Shown in pieces: positions 1-9,385 of a DNA stretch of 64,000 bases. Source of the stretch: Eukaryota sp. TZLM1-RC (Eukaryota; Metamonada: BaSk clade); assembly GCA_040285825.1 (NCBI GenBank), contig JAUPSS010000004.1, positions 3,789,658-3,853,657 on the forward strand. Direction: 5' to 3'. Made by a program: the position numbers and the translations under genes. The notes beneath the pieces are model-generated. The model worked only from the letters and a program-made list of their open reading frames with translations. It did no database searches and was not told the origin of the DNA. Within the stretch, counting starts at the first letter, position 1; every line of letters begins with the position of its first letter.

Positions 1-868
1 TACTTATAAAATATCCATAAGTACCTTTCGTGAGCGCCATAAAAAAATATCAAATCTTTTCATTGTTTCTTTGAACCAAAGTGTCATTTGCAACATTACA
101 GGAGAAAAAGTCAACAACAGTTTCAGAGTTCTCAATCCAATCACGGTATACATTATTTCTATCATCAGAACCAAAACTATTCAATGACAGTGTTTCCTTC
201 AGCAGAAGCTCTTTGATACACGAAATTTTTGCAGTTCGTGCCATATTTAAAACAGTGTTTCTAACAGCATCATGTAATGAAGAACAATAAGTTATCAATT
301 TCGAACAATTCATAATATGGCGCAAAGTGAGCTGTGGTGAATTCGAACAAATACATTTTTCTTTTGATAATAATTGATTAATGGGGATATTCAAATATAA
401 TCTCATTTTTGTTACAAACGGTTCATTAGTAGCACACAGTTTAAATCTTCGTGGTACAATGGTTTCAAACAGTGAAGAATCTGATGACTTGTTTTCACAA
501 ACACCCTTTTCCAATAACAATGAGTGAAGATCTTGATTTAAAACAGCCGAGCTGCAAATATTATTATAAAGATAATTTTCATACATTCCAGTCAATCGTT
601 TCTGTAATGTTTGAAGAGTGTTTTTTAAATTAAAAATTTTTTCCGGAATATTACCATTGAATGATTGGGGAAAGTATCGACTCCATTTTTTATTTCAATT
701 TTTGAAATTTCTTCATTTAATCCAAAAATAGTAAAACTTGGCGTTATCATTAATAAATCTTCCCAATCGGATAGTCTTTCAGAAAACTCAAAAAATGCAT
801 TTCTACATCCACTATCAAAGGCAAATGAAGTAAGAATAGAAACCTTGGGCCAACCTAAAGGTGTTCTT
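1..868 (-). mobile_element. Family A non-LTR retrotransposon fragment (post-RT thumb, zinc knuckle, start of REL domain)
   Basis: Read on the minus strand, the segment encodes a post-reverse-transcriptase region. A thumb-like stretch (around 868-400) is followed by a Cys/His cluster at about 360-300 (CICSN ... LRHIMNC), then LHDAVR and a LLKETLSLNSF segment. This C-x-C ... H-x4-C followed by H-D is the knuckle that precedes the restriction-like endonuclease in early-branching LINEs. Paralogues at 42.73-43.46 and 62.8-63.1 kb share long identical stretches. The endonuclease is cut short: at about 75-90 the reading jumps from the TGGTTCAA after NDTLV to sequence that in other copies follows a second TGGTTCAA about 200 bp later. 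The reverse transcriptase is absent. The copy looks dead. Confidence 0.75.
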
Positions 869-1260
869 CAATTTAAAGCTAAAGAAAATCATAGAAAATA
901 TGACAAAGATATTGAAGAAGCTAATGCTGATAGAAATGGACCACTTGTTGTTATTGCATTTCCATTTTCTACAAACGGAAGACTATCAGTAGAAGCAGGG
1001 ACTTCCTTGAATGATTTCCAAAAAATGGTTCAAGAATAAACAACGAAATGTTTTATATCTTTGTATGGCGCTCTCGAATTCAATTTGCCATAATCAATAG
1101 ATTGATTCGGTTTTTCAATCGAATTAGGAAGCTTTAGCTAGACAGCAAGTAGATCAAGATTCTGTAGAGGTAATCTTGGTTCATTGAATTTCGTCCCATT
1201 ACTTATGAGTTTATTTTGTGCAGTGTGGAAGTGCAATAAATAGACTGTTAGAAAACAATA
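868..1260 (+). mobile_element. Family A retrotransposon 3' tail, head-to-head with the preceding copy
   Basis: The plus strand encodes the last part of the family A protein (LQFKAKENHRKYDKDIEEA, then LVVIAFPFSTNGRL), corresponding to the final helices of the REL domain. It continues through the untranslated tail to about 1260 (AGCTAGACAGCAAGTAGATC ... GCAATAAATA), which matches 43.34-43.46 kb closely. It abuts the minus-strand copy at about 868, so the two pieces point away from each other. That arrangement is typical of twin priming or of two nested truncated insertions. Confidence 0.65.
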
Positions 1261-1385
1261 TTCAGAAACAAGTTCATTTTTGTTAAAAAAGCACTTTGCG
1301 CCCTCAATATTAATATTTAGTATTTATAATATTTAATATTTAGTTTTTTTTATTTATTTTATGTAAATATCTTTATTAAATATCA

Positions 1386-1805
1386 GCTCCGTGGCACAAT
1401 AATGACAAATAGTGATGAATATGATGACTGAACACCTCTTTCTAATGCTAATGAATGAAGATCTTGGTCTAAAACAGCCAAACTGCATAAAGGTATAAAA
1501 AGTTCATCTTCATACAATTGTTGTCATTCGTTTTTGTACTGTTTGAAGAGTGTATTTTAGATTCAAATCATTTTTTTCAGGAATGTTACCATTGAATGAT
1601 TGAGAAACACATCACTTCCATTTTTTTCTCATCACTTCTTGAAATTTCCTCAGTTAAAGCAGTACCAATTGAACTTTGCATTGGCTTTAATCAATCTTCC
1701 CAATCTGCAAATGTTTCTGAGAACTCAAATATGACAATTCTACATTCACCAATAAAAGCACATGAAGTAAGAAGAGAGGCTTTAGTCCAGTCTAAAAAAC
1801 CTCAT
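1386..1805 (-). mobile_element. Family A retrotransposon thumb fragment
   Basis: This segment aligns by eye with 430-870 on the same strand. Both contain, on the plus strand, a diverged form of GTGGTACAATGG ... GATGACT ... GAAGATCTTG, and the antisense reading frames are parallel. Frames are broken. It is an older second copy of the region N-terminal to the zinc knuckle, without knuckle or REL domain. No host gene is visible here. Confidence 0.5.
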
Positions 1806-2385
1806 TGTGGATTGAGATAAGGATGATCAGATAGTTGGGACATTTGACACCCTATCAGTTGAGACACAACTTTAGTAAACTATATAATAGAATTCTATAC
1901 CTGTTTTGTGGTTAATTCGCCATTAAAATGTATTAATTACTTATGTAATGTGATGGATCGGTGAAAGATTCCAGGTAACAAAGGAGAAATTAGTTGAGAT
2001 CAAATGTTTCGTTCAAAATTTGGTTGAGATTGTTTTCATTTTATTTCAATATTTGTCAATATTTGCAAAAATTCTACCGCGAAAAATTATATCCTGATTA
2101 ACAAACGAAAAAATTCATTTTTTTATTTCGTCTTTCTTTTATCTTTTCCATAACATCAATGCTATCTGTTTGTTTATAAAGTTCACCAGCACAAGGAGAC
2201 TAGCACAAGCAACTTGATTGGTTGATAAAAAAGTACCTTTTCGTGTGTGAAGATTGACCTCAGCAGCAAAAGTTGTTGACCTAATCAGTGAGATTATTTG
2301 TGAAATTATCTAAACAACAGTATACATAATCAAGAAGTGAAGTTCAGCAAGTTCATATTGTTTATACTACTGGTGCACAAACAAC
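1806..2385. other. Intergenic stretch without recognised gene
   Basis: AT-rich sequence with no reading frame above about 50 codons and no similarity that I can see to the repeat families elsewhere in the window. It separates the retroelement debris on the left from a Fanzor relic on the right. Confidence 0.4.
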
Positions 2386-2389
2386 TAAA

Positions 2390-2760
2390 CTGCAGCAGAA
2401 TGGAAAACAACTGTATTTAAATTCAATTTCAAAAAGCCGCAACTGGATAATTTATAAAAAACGAAGTTTCCAAATAGTATAATTTACTTTGGTCTACACC
2501 AACAAAATATTCAAAATTGAACTGATATTGAGGGGTGAAATCGCCCAAGAAAAAATGATTCAATGCTTCAAATTTGTGAGTGGTGATCTCAGTCATCTAG
2601 TAAAAGTGAGTGTGCGGCGGGTGCGAGACAACGAAAGCAAATGAAGTTCAAAAAACCTATCAAGAGAAAACGTTTGAGAACATTATATAAGAATGCTGGA
2701 TGTAAGTTCTTTAATTGGTTAGTTTTATTTGCACGGTAGCTGAACAGACAGTTGGGAGTT
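2390..2760 (+). pseudogene. Fanzor nuclease relic
   Basis: The nucleotide sequence aligns with the middle-to-late part of the better-preserved Fanzor at 14.85-15.19 kb. Matching landmarks are a segment resembling AAAATGATTCA, a GGTGATC block, ATGAAGTTCAAAAAACCTA (MKFKKP, compare MKFKEPT), and AAGAATGCTGGATGTAAG (compare AAGGCTGGTTATAAGG). All frames are interrupted. The RuvC-I aspartate region and the terminal WNRD motif are not recognisable, so only the central portion survives. Confidence 0.5.
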
Positions 2761-2979
2761 TCTGATGATGTAGTATTCCAAGTCCATCGAATATGGATGA
2801 GATGTATATTCACCACGGTCTTCCCATGTGAATCATACGAAAGAATACTGAAAATAATATAATATAATGATTCATTGAAATACAACACTTGATAATATAA
2901 CAACAGATCCAATGGGATCATTGAAATCTTTTATTAATCTTCTTTATTTATTTTCTACGTAATTACAAAACAAAACAAA

Positions 2980-3724
2980 TCAAAAGACATAAGAAACAAA
3001 ATTCTTCACACCAACTCTTGATGAATCCTTGTACAACTTGGACATCATTAAATTTAAATACTTGGGAACACTTCTATACAAAGCAAAAATGACACGATTC
3101 TTCCATAAATACCCAGCAAAATTTTTACCACATGAACGATGAAAATTATCAAAATCATTGAGAAAATTCAAAGCAGACTGAACAATGTTACCAAAAATCG
3201 AGAAGGCAAAAGGAACAAAAGAAAACTTCGTATAAAGGTTCTTGTTTAAATCGCTCAATAACTCAGCAGATTTGTCTCGTTTACGAACCTCAGCCTTGTT
3301 CAAGTGGCCATTAGAACTAATTAAAACATCATCACGATAAATGGAAGGAAACGGATCAACAATTGTAAAATCAACAACAACCTGAAAGGAATCTACAAAG
3401 GAGTAATTAAATCACCTCGACGAGAATCAAACAAATTATTATCGCTATAATGCTTCAACAAGGGTTCTACTTTGCAACTAAAATTGTAACACTTACACAG
3501 TTCAGATGTCACATCACGAACAGCATTATGAAGAACTGATCGATATTGAAGAAACTTTTTGCAACTCACAATATGACAGAAACCGGCAGACGGTTTTTCG
3601 TTGCAAATACACGCAGAATTATCCAAAAATCCACTTGGATACAACCCTAATCTCAAACGCCTGTTTTGTTTCCAAGCTTCATTTGCTAAGTGAAGTTCAA
3701 ATGGCCTTGGTTGATTAGAAATTA
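2980..3724 (-). mobile_element. Family C retrotransposon 3' portion (zinc knuckle and REL endonuclease)
   Basis: The minus strand encodes RRLRLGLYPSG, a knuckle (CICNEKPSAGFCHIVSC), RSVLHNAVRD, an EPLLKHY segment, then RRGDLITPL. After a one-base frameshift near 3400 come VVVDFTIVDPFPS, the C-terminal block FVPFAFSIFGNIVQSALNFL and LWKNRVIFALYRSV. RGD ... VVDFTIVDP matches the acidic and hydrophobic core of PD-(D/E)xK-type REL domains in non-LTR retrotransposons. It is clearly diverged from families A and B. Its upstream coding sequence is interrupted at 3725-4299 by a MITE and resumes weakly at about 4300-4380. Confidence 0.7.
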
Positions 3725-3732
3725 GCAATTTT

Positions 3733-4291
3733 CTAGGTTACCGAGTGCGCACTGAGTGCGACCTCGGCATCGCACTCACTTTGATCAAGACTATTCTGTG
3801 TGAAGAAACGGTTTACATTGTTGTGTTGTTCATATTCATATGAGGTTTACGTCGTATCCAAAACAATATTTACAGTAATTTTAACACTAATTCAAAAAAA
3901 TACTATCACCTATAATATCAAAACAATCACGAGAACAATCAAGTTCACGACAATGAAACACAACAATTTCTTCTTCAATCACATCAGCTTCAACAAACAT
4001 CCTTCCGTCTTGAATTTCCGCTGCCAAAAACTGTTCAGCTGACAAGAACTCAACTGGCTGATGCTCCTCATTGTCATCTACTTGGTTTTCTTGTTGTAGT
4101 TCTATGAAAAAGTGGTCTTTCAGGCTAAAAATGGGATTACAAATGGTGTTGGTGGGGTGAAGAATTAATGTACTATTCTACTACTTGTTTCATACATTGT
4201 GCTTTCTAATACTAACATTAATAATTAATATTATTAATTTAACAATAATAGTAAAAATTAATTCGAAAAATCGTCGCACTCGGTAACTTAG
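3733..4291. mobile_element. Non-autonomous DNA transposon (hAT-like MITE) with 17-bp TIRs and 8-bp target duplication
   Basis: The ends are near-perfect inverted repeats: CTAGGTTACCGAGTGCG at 3733-3749 and its complement at 4275-4291, with one mismatch. They are flanked by GCAATTTT (3725-3732) and GTAATTTT (4292-4299), an 8-bp target duplication with one difference. The left end also holds further GAGTGCG/CGCACTC repeats at 3754-3777. No transposase is encoded; the interior only contains an unremarkable 80-codon frame. Eight-base duplications are typical of hAT elements, but the assignment rests only on that length. The insertion splits a family C retroelement. Confidence 0.7.
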
Positions 4292-4387
4292 GTAATTTTG
4301 AATGTCTGACAAAAAGGCAGCAAAGACGGATTTAATCTTCTTTTATTAATTCATTCATAGAATTGGAAATTCCCATAAGTTCACGAT

Positions 4388-4842
4388 CTATTTTCGTGTG
4401 GAATAATTACAAAAACTATCTACTACACAAATACTGAGGCCTTTCATTACTTCAATTGTCATTTCGTTAGACTCTATCATTTGGTTACTGTCGTAATCTA
4501 CCTCAGTATACTTTGTCGCCCATCGTTTTTGCTTTTCATTCATCCTACTTTTCAAAGACCAGGACGTTTGAGTCATTCTCAACCATTTGTACTTCTTGTC
4601 TTGATTCATCACCAGACTATTTCTTTGCTGATCAGTTTCATGTTCAGGCAACATGGCTAGTTCTTCATCAGTCTTTTTACTCCCAAAATACAATCAATCA
4701 CGTTTTCCAGGATCACAAACAACAATTCGTTTGTCTTGAAAATCATCAACATCAACATCAACATCATCAATATATAAATCCGAAATACTAGCCTTGTTGT
4801 CTGGCTTACATTTCTGACCTTGTAAATCCCGACGAACAGCAA
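4388..4842 (-). pseudogene. Fanzor nuclease relic, RuvC-I region with premature stop
   Basis: Read on the minus strand, the frame runs through an acidic linker (DLYIDDVDVDVDDFQD), then KRIVVCDPGKRD, a TGA stop, LYFGSKKTDEEL and YKWLRMTQTSWSLKSRMNEK. DPGKRDxL is the RuvC-I signature and the (R)MTQ ... SR block is the conserved segment after it in Fanzor and TnpB-like nucleases. The TGA (about 4690) replaces the residue that is normally hydrophobic in the next copy (DPGKSDLLYF at 14.45 kb). The C-terminal half with the zinc finger is missing. A (CATCAA)-type microsatellite around 4744-4770 encodes the acidic linker. Confidence 0.6.
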
Positions 4843-4848
4843 ATTTGG

Positions 4849-6002
4849 GTGGTATTGGATTTACTAAATCTTCTATTTTGTGTCAATCAGCTTTTTTGGG
4901 TGAAAGGCAAGAATTTTATTTATGAATTTTCTCGTAGATTTCCTGATGATTCTCTTCTGTTAGTTTCCAGTTGCAGTTTATCTTTTAATGAGTTATCTTG
5001 TGAACTTGATAGATTGCCACCACAAATTTGGACCAAATGTTTTTCCCATTCAATTCAAGAAATTCCAAACCGATCTCTTTTTAATTTACAGTTTTGCTGT
5101 AAAAAGCTTCAACAAACATTGTCAAAGATTTTTGAAAGCTTGAATTTTGATGTTAGACTTGGCTTGGCCAAGAAAAAGAATCCCGCTTTTGCAAATCTTT
5201 TACAAGATATGTGTGACAGTACTTCTTCTGCCTTAGTAACAACAATTCCACAAGTTTATGGTGCTCTCTTAACAGATTCTGCCTGGACTTTGAATATGAG
5301 ATTTCGTTCCTTTATCTGGCCTGATAATTTACCTCATAATTTAATTTGTAAATGTTCTCGAAAAATTACAATTACTCATTTGTTAAATTGTAAACATTTT
5401 AATACTTTTAGAAGCAAGGTTCACGATGCTGTAAGAGACCAATTATATTGTATGTGTAAGTCTCATAGAATTGAATCCTTTTTGGAACCTCTGTTGTCAA
5501 ATCTGTTTGATGCTGAAAATGATTTTCATAAGAATAATAGAGGTGATGAAATATTACCTGGATTAGATGGAAGCTTTATTTGACTGGATGTAATGTCTGT
5601 TGATCCTTGTAATGCCTCAAATGAAAGGCTTGGTAATTCTGAAATTCATAGTCCTCTTTCAAATGCTGAAATTTCAGAATCACAAAATACAGTGAACCTT
5701 TGTCCACATTGTCCAGTCAACAGCATGCAAAATACAATTTGTATCAATTTGCATTTTCTCTTTTTGGTTCACTTGCTCCAACGGCTATACGTTTTTTGGC
5801 AGATTTTGAATTGATTGTAAGGAGAAGAACTAACCGAAATTTTATCAGATTGTTTTGGCAAAATAGAATTGTGTTTTCTATTTTTAAGGGGATGTTGAAG
5901 ATGGTTTCTGATGCTTTGCTTTCTCTTGGATCTCACTATGAGAGAGTTGCATCTAGTTGTTTTGTTTTGGGAGAGATGGATTATTTAGAGGTTGATTTAT
6001 AA
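4849..6002 (+). mobile_element. Family B retrotransposon 3' portion, frameshifted
   Basis: It encodes a thumb region (SFNELSCELDRLPPQIW), TTIPQVYGALLTDSAW, a zinc knuckle (CKCSRKITITHLLNC), RSKVHDAVRDQLYCM, EPLLSNLF, then RGDEILPGLDGSFI. A TGA follows at about 5581, where the sister copy at 6.4-7.1 kb reads TTA. After the stop the frame continues LDVMSVDPCN, shifts near 5690, and ends with the C-terminal block FSLFGSLAPTAIRFLADF, LFWQNRIVFSIFKGML up to the TAA at 6000. The reverse transcriptase is missing. Two lesions make it inactive, although it is the best-preserved long family B copy here. Confidence 0.8.
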
Positions 6003-6391
6003 GTTTTTGATAAAAACAATTAAAAAAAATAATATGATCAGAAAATAAATCAACTTTTTCTCATTGACTTTTCTTTAACCACAATAGACTTTAGACAACA
6101 GTTGGGATTAACATCTAATACATTATTGGCTACTCGATGTTTCGGGTGCAGTGCACAACAATTTTCAATATTTTAACATAAAATGTATCAGAAGGAAAAA
6201 CTTTCAATAAGCTCAAGCAAAGAAAGAGGTTTATTTTTTCAAACTTCAAAAAGGTTAAAAAAATAGAAAACTCATTTTAACAAAAGACTGTGATAAAATT
6301 TGTGGTGTTGTTCCTATTATAAATGTTTATGGTCATTTATGATCCAGGAAGAAATCAAAACATTTTTTTTAAATATAATTTTATTCTAAAC
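6003..6391. other. Spacer between two inverted family B copies
   Basis: AT-rich, no frame of note. It separates two family B retroelement ends that face each other tail to tail; their two stop codons lie at either side of this spacer. Confidence 0.4.
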
Positions 6392-7151
6392 CTATAAATC
6401 AACATCTAAAAAATCCATCTCTCCCAAAACAAAAACACTAGATGCAACTCTCTCATAGTGAGATCCAAGAGAAAGCAAAGCATCAGAAACCATCTTCAAC
6501 ATCCCCTTAAAAATAGAAAACACAATTCTATTTTGCCAAAACAATCTGTTGAAATTTCTGCCAGTTCTTCTCTTTACAATCATTTCAAATCATCCAAAAA
6601 ACGTAAAGCAGTTGGTGCAAGTGAACCAAAAAGGGAAAATACAAATGGATACAAATTGTATTTTGCATGCTGTAGACTGGCCAATTTGGACAAAGGTTCA
6701 TTGTATTTTTTGAATTTAAAATTTTCAGCATTTGAAAGGGGATTATGAATTTCAGAATTAACAAGCCTTTCATTTGAGGCATTACAAGGATCAACAGACA
6801 TTACATCCAATAAAATGAAGCTTCCATCTAATCCAGGTAATATAACATCACCTCTATTATTCTTATGAAAATCATTTTCAGCATCAAACAGATTTGACAA
6901 CAGAGGTTCCAAGAAGGATTCAATTCTATGAGATTTACACATACAATATAACTGGTCTCTTACAGCATCATGAACCTTGCTTCTAAAAGTAATAAAATGT
7001 TTACAATTTAACAAATGAGTAGTTGTAATTTCTCGAGAACATTTACAAATTAAATTATGAGGTAAATTATCAGGCCAGATAAAGGAACGAAATCTCATAT
7101 TCAGAGTCCAAGCAGAATCGGATAAGAGAGTACCATAAACTTGTGGAATTG
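6392..7151 (-). mobile_element. Family B retrotransposon 3' portion, inverted relative to its neighbour
   Basis: The minus strand encodes MRFRSFIWPDNLPH, the knuckle CKCSREITTTHLLNC, RSKVHDAVRDQL, RGDVILPGLDGSFILLDV, MSVDPCNASNERL and FVFSLFGSLAPTALRFLDD. A one-base deletion near 6583 then shifts the frame into KRRTGRNFNRLFWQNRIVFS to the end. It is nearly identical to the plus-strand copy at 5.26-6.0 kb. Homology stops abruptly at about 7151 (after ACAATTCCACAAG on the minus strand), which marks the 5' truncation point, 47 bp before the next gene's ATG. Confidence 0.8.
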
Positions 7152-7197
7152 TTCAAATTTGAATCAAAACATCAGCAACTTCTTTTTGCAGGGTCTA

Positions 7198-8145
7198 ATG
7201 GATCTTCTCTCTCGGATACCCAACATCACTGCCCCATGTGATCTGGTCCAACGTTCTGCTTCTTACTTCTCATCTTCCGTGGTTCCCTCAGTCACTGCTG
7301 ATCGTCTTTCGAGGGAAATTAAATCCTTCATCAAATCTTCACATCTTCCAATGCCTCATACTGCTGCAACACTTCTACATTCAGATTGTACCCCTCTTTC
7401 TCTCTTCAACTCTCCTTATTTCACCATCAGACCTTTCTACCTTCATGAAATTATGATGTCTTCTGCCCTTGCCCCTACTTTCTCAACACACCTCTTATCC
7501 AAAATTCTTGTGTCTGAGAAGTTTGGTGGCCATTCTTCTCGCTCTACTATTTTGGACTTTTCCCTTGGGTTTTCCCCTCATGCATTATCTCTCTACATAG
7601 CATCAATGCTAGGTGATGCCTCATCGACTCAAGCTATCAATGCTATTGTGGACAAGTTGACAGTAATATTACCTTCCACATCTGGGTCTCTTGGAGGACT
7701 GAAGCATGATTTGGAAGCCTTGTTTATATCTGCAATTGAAAACAAAGCCAAGGTAGTTGTTATTAAAGGATTGGATGTTTTTCTCAGTACTTTTGACTTT
7801 AAATGTCGCCCAATAACTTTGGATTTTATTAGGAAAACTTTATTGAATTTTACTAAGGTTACTGGTATTTCAGTAGTGTTAGTTACTTCTCAGGATTTTC
7901 CATTTAATTTTTCCAATATTGTTTTTTCATTTTCAAGAGAAAACAGTGATTTATTCAAGTTTTCTCTATTTAAATCTCCTTTTGCTATTAATTGTTCTTC
8001 TTTTGTTTACCATAATGCCAATTCCCTTCTTGTTGATAGTGGTGAAATTGAATCACTTCAAGTTGATGATTCCCTCAGAGAAGAACCACAATGTCAAGTA
8101 TTTTCTTTGAATGATTATTTTGCAATGTCGTTTGGCCTTAATTAA
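7198..8145 (+). CDS. Uncharacterised protein with a possible RecA-like core lacking Walker A
   Basis: A 315-residue protein. The ATG at 7198 is preferred because sequence up to about 7151 belongs to a retroelement. I do not recognise it with confidence. Visible features are a hydrophobic strand-helix unit (STILDFSLGFSPHALSLYI), a strand resembling Walker B (KAKVVVIKGLDVFLS, around residues 180-195) and a following strand GISVVLVTSQDF, an order seen in RecA-fold paralogues such as Rad51-like or Elongator Elp4-6 subunits. There is no GxxxxGK[ST] loop, so ATP hydrolysis is unlikely. The C-terminal 60 residues are polar. The 5' flank has been replaced by the retroelement to within 47 bp of the start, so promoter function may have been altered. 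Confidence 0.6.
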   Translation: MDLLSRIPNITAPCDLVQRSASYFSSSVVPSVTADRLSREIKSFIKSSHLPMPHTAATLLHSDCTPLSLFNSPYFTIRPFYLHEIMMSSALAPTFSTHLLSKILVSEKFGGHSSRSTILDFSLGFSPHALSLYIASMLGDASSTQAINAIVDKLTVILPSTSGSLGGLKHDLEALFISAIENKAKVVVIKGLDVFLSTFDFKCRPITLDFIRKTLLNFTKVTGISVVLVTSQDFPFNFSNIVFSFSRENSDLFKFSLFKSPFAINCSSFVYHNANSLLVDSGEIESLQVDDSLREEPQCQVFSLNDYFAMSFGLN

Positions 8146-8217
8146 GTTTGAATACTCTCTTTTTTATTCAATAAAATATGATAAAATATACAATATTTAC
8201 ACAAAAACTAACAAAAA

Positions 8218-8958
8218 CTATTCCTCACCCATTTCATCCACACCCCTTTTCCTCCTCCAAAACCCTAGTTTTAGTCCATTATAAAACAACGAAACCACTC
8301 CTCCAGAAGGTCTTGTAATTTCGTGTTGGACTATAATACCTGAAGGAAGCAAAACTTCTCCAGTGGAAACAGATATGGAAACCAAACTAACTTCAATAGG
8401 GATTGTAATTTCTTCAGCAATGGCCTTGGAAGAACCGTCAGTGGCAGAAGGGGGAACTAGGGGAATATACGTACGTACTGAACTCATTTTGCCGGTAGAA
8501 GTTATTAACCCATCAGGATTGTCAGATTTAAAGTGTATTTGAACACCATATTGAATAGCTGAACGTTTAACATTAGTGGAGCGGGAAGGGTTACTGTACT
8601 CGTCACATAGATGGCCCCAATAGACATGGGAAACAGTGGTAAGAGGGAATCTCTTTACATGGTGGACTTGGTTAAGAGAAAAGTCGAATTTGACATGGTA
8701 GATGGCTTGTGCAGTGAGTAGAAGGAACCGTTCTTGGTGATGACCCCTTTTGTTTATCGAGATAACAGTGTAACCTTTAAGGAAGAGTTCTGAATCGTCG
8801 ACTACTTTGTTGCGAAGATATTGAAGTCTACTGAATGTCTCTGGATCAGGAATGAAAGGAGATGCTGAAGAATTGATGACGCTTTTGACTTTATGAAGGT
8901 CACCACTGCGAACAGCAGCGAGAAGCTGTACCTTCTCCGATCGAGAAAACCCTGACAT
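8218..8958 (-). CDS. TPRG1L / hSac2-domain protein
   Basis: A 246-residue protein whose core (residues about 45-130) reads KGYTVISINKRGHHQERFLL, LTAQAIYHVKFDFSLNQV, RFPLTTVSHVYWG. This order, a strand ending in RFLLLT followed by a YHVKFDF strand and a RxPL turn, resembles the PH-like hSac2 domain of tumour-protein-p63-regulated gene 1 (TPRG1/TPRG1L) proteins. The C-terminal part carries a TYIPLVPP segment and a basic tail (FWRRKRG). No membrane segment is visible. Function in protists is unknown; animal relatives are linked to synaptic vesicles. Start at the ATG following a 110-bp divergent spacer shared with the gene at 9068. Confidence 0.55.
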   Translation of the reverse strand: MSGFSRSEKVQLLAAVRSGDLHKVKSVINSSASPFIPDPETFSRLQYLRNKVVDDSELFLKGYTVISINKRGHHQERFLLLTAQAIYHVKFDFSLNQVHHVKRFPLTTVSHVYWGHLCDEYSNPSRSTNVKRSAIQYGVQIHFKSDNPDGLITSTGKMSSVRTYIPLVPPSATDGSSKAIAEEITIPIEVSLVSISVSTGEVLLPSGIIVQHEITRPSGGVVSLFYNGLKLGFWRRKRGVDEMGEE

Positions 8959-9067
8959 TGAGGTTCAATTAATTGAATAGGGAAAAAACAACTAAGACTA
9001 CCAGAAGATACCTCCAAATAATTTTCACCATCTCAAATTCGATACCAGTTTCAATCTGATACAGAAA

Positions 9068-9292
9068 ATGCTAATTACTAAGTGTAGTACAGTGGAAGGA
9101 TTTTCACACGATTCAAGCTCTTCACCTACTGACCCCTTCTATTCATATTTTCCAACTTTAGGTGCATTACCTAGCGAAAATGAATCAATGTTTTCAAAGG
9201 CCAAGAGTTTGTTAAACATCATCAAAACTTCAAATTCTCGAGGAGTAATTGTTGTTATTTTGTTTATCAAGAATTATGAATTGATACTGTGA
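9068..9292 (+). CDS. Small uncharacterised protein, possibly spliced
   Basis: A 74-codon frame starting at an ATG 110 bp from the divergent gene at 8958. The sequence (KCSTVEGFSHDSSSS, FYSYFPTLGALP, KAKSLLNIIK) suggests a small mixed alpha/beta protein. A candidate 27-nt intron lies at 9245-9271 (GTAATT ... TTTATCAAG), matching the short-intron style proved elsewhere. Because 27 is a multiple of three, removal keeps the frame and gives a protein of 65 residues ending NYELIL. I do not recognise the family; size and layout would suit a roadblock or BORC/Ragulator-type subunit, but that is speculation. Confidence 0.4.
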   Translation: MLITKCSTVEGFSHDSSSSPTDPFYSYFPTLGALPSENESMFSKAKSLLNIIKTSNSRGVIVVILFIKNYELIL

Positions 9293-9385
9293 AAGGGAAG
9301 ACTGCCGTAGTAATAGAAGAAATTCAGTTTCAATTACCAGGTCAATTTTTCAATTCAACATTGAAGAGTCTACTCATCTACAAGA

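Noticed and set aside
665-1039. Plus-strand 124-codon frame as a host gene
   Set aside because: Its first half is antisense to the family A thumb and its second half is the family A tail; it is a fusion of two retroelement pieces.
3800-4042. 80-codon frame as a transposase remnant
   Set aside because: No transposase motif; it lies wholly inside the MITE and is AT-driven.
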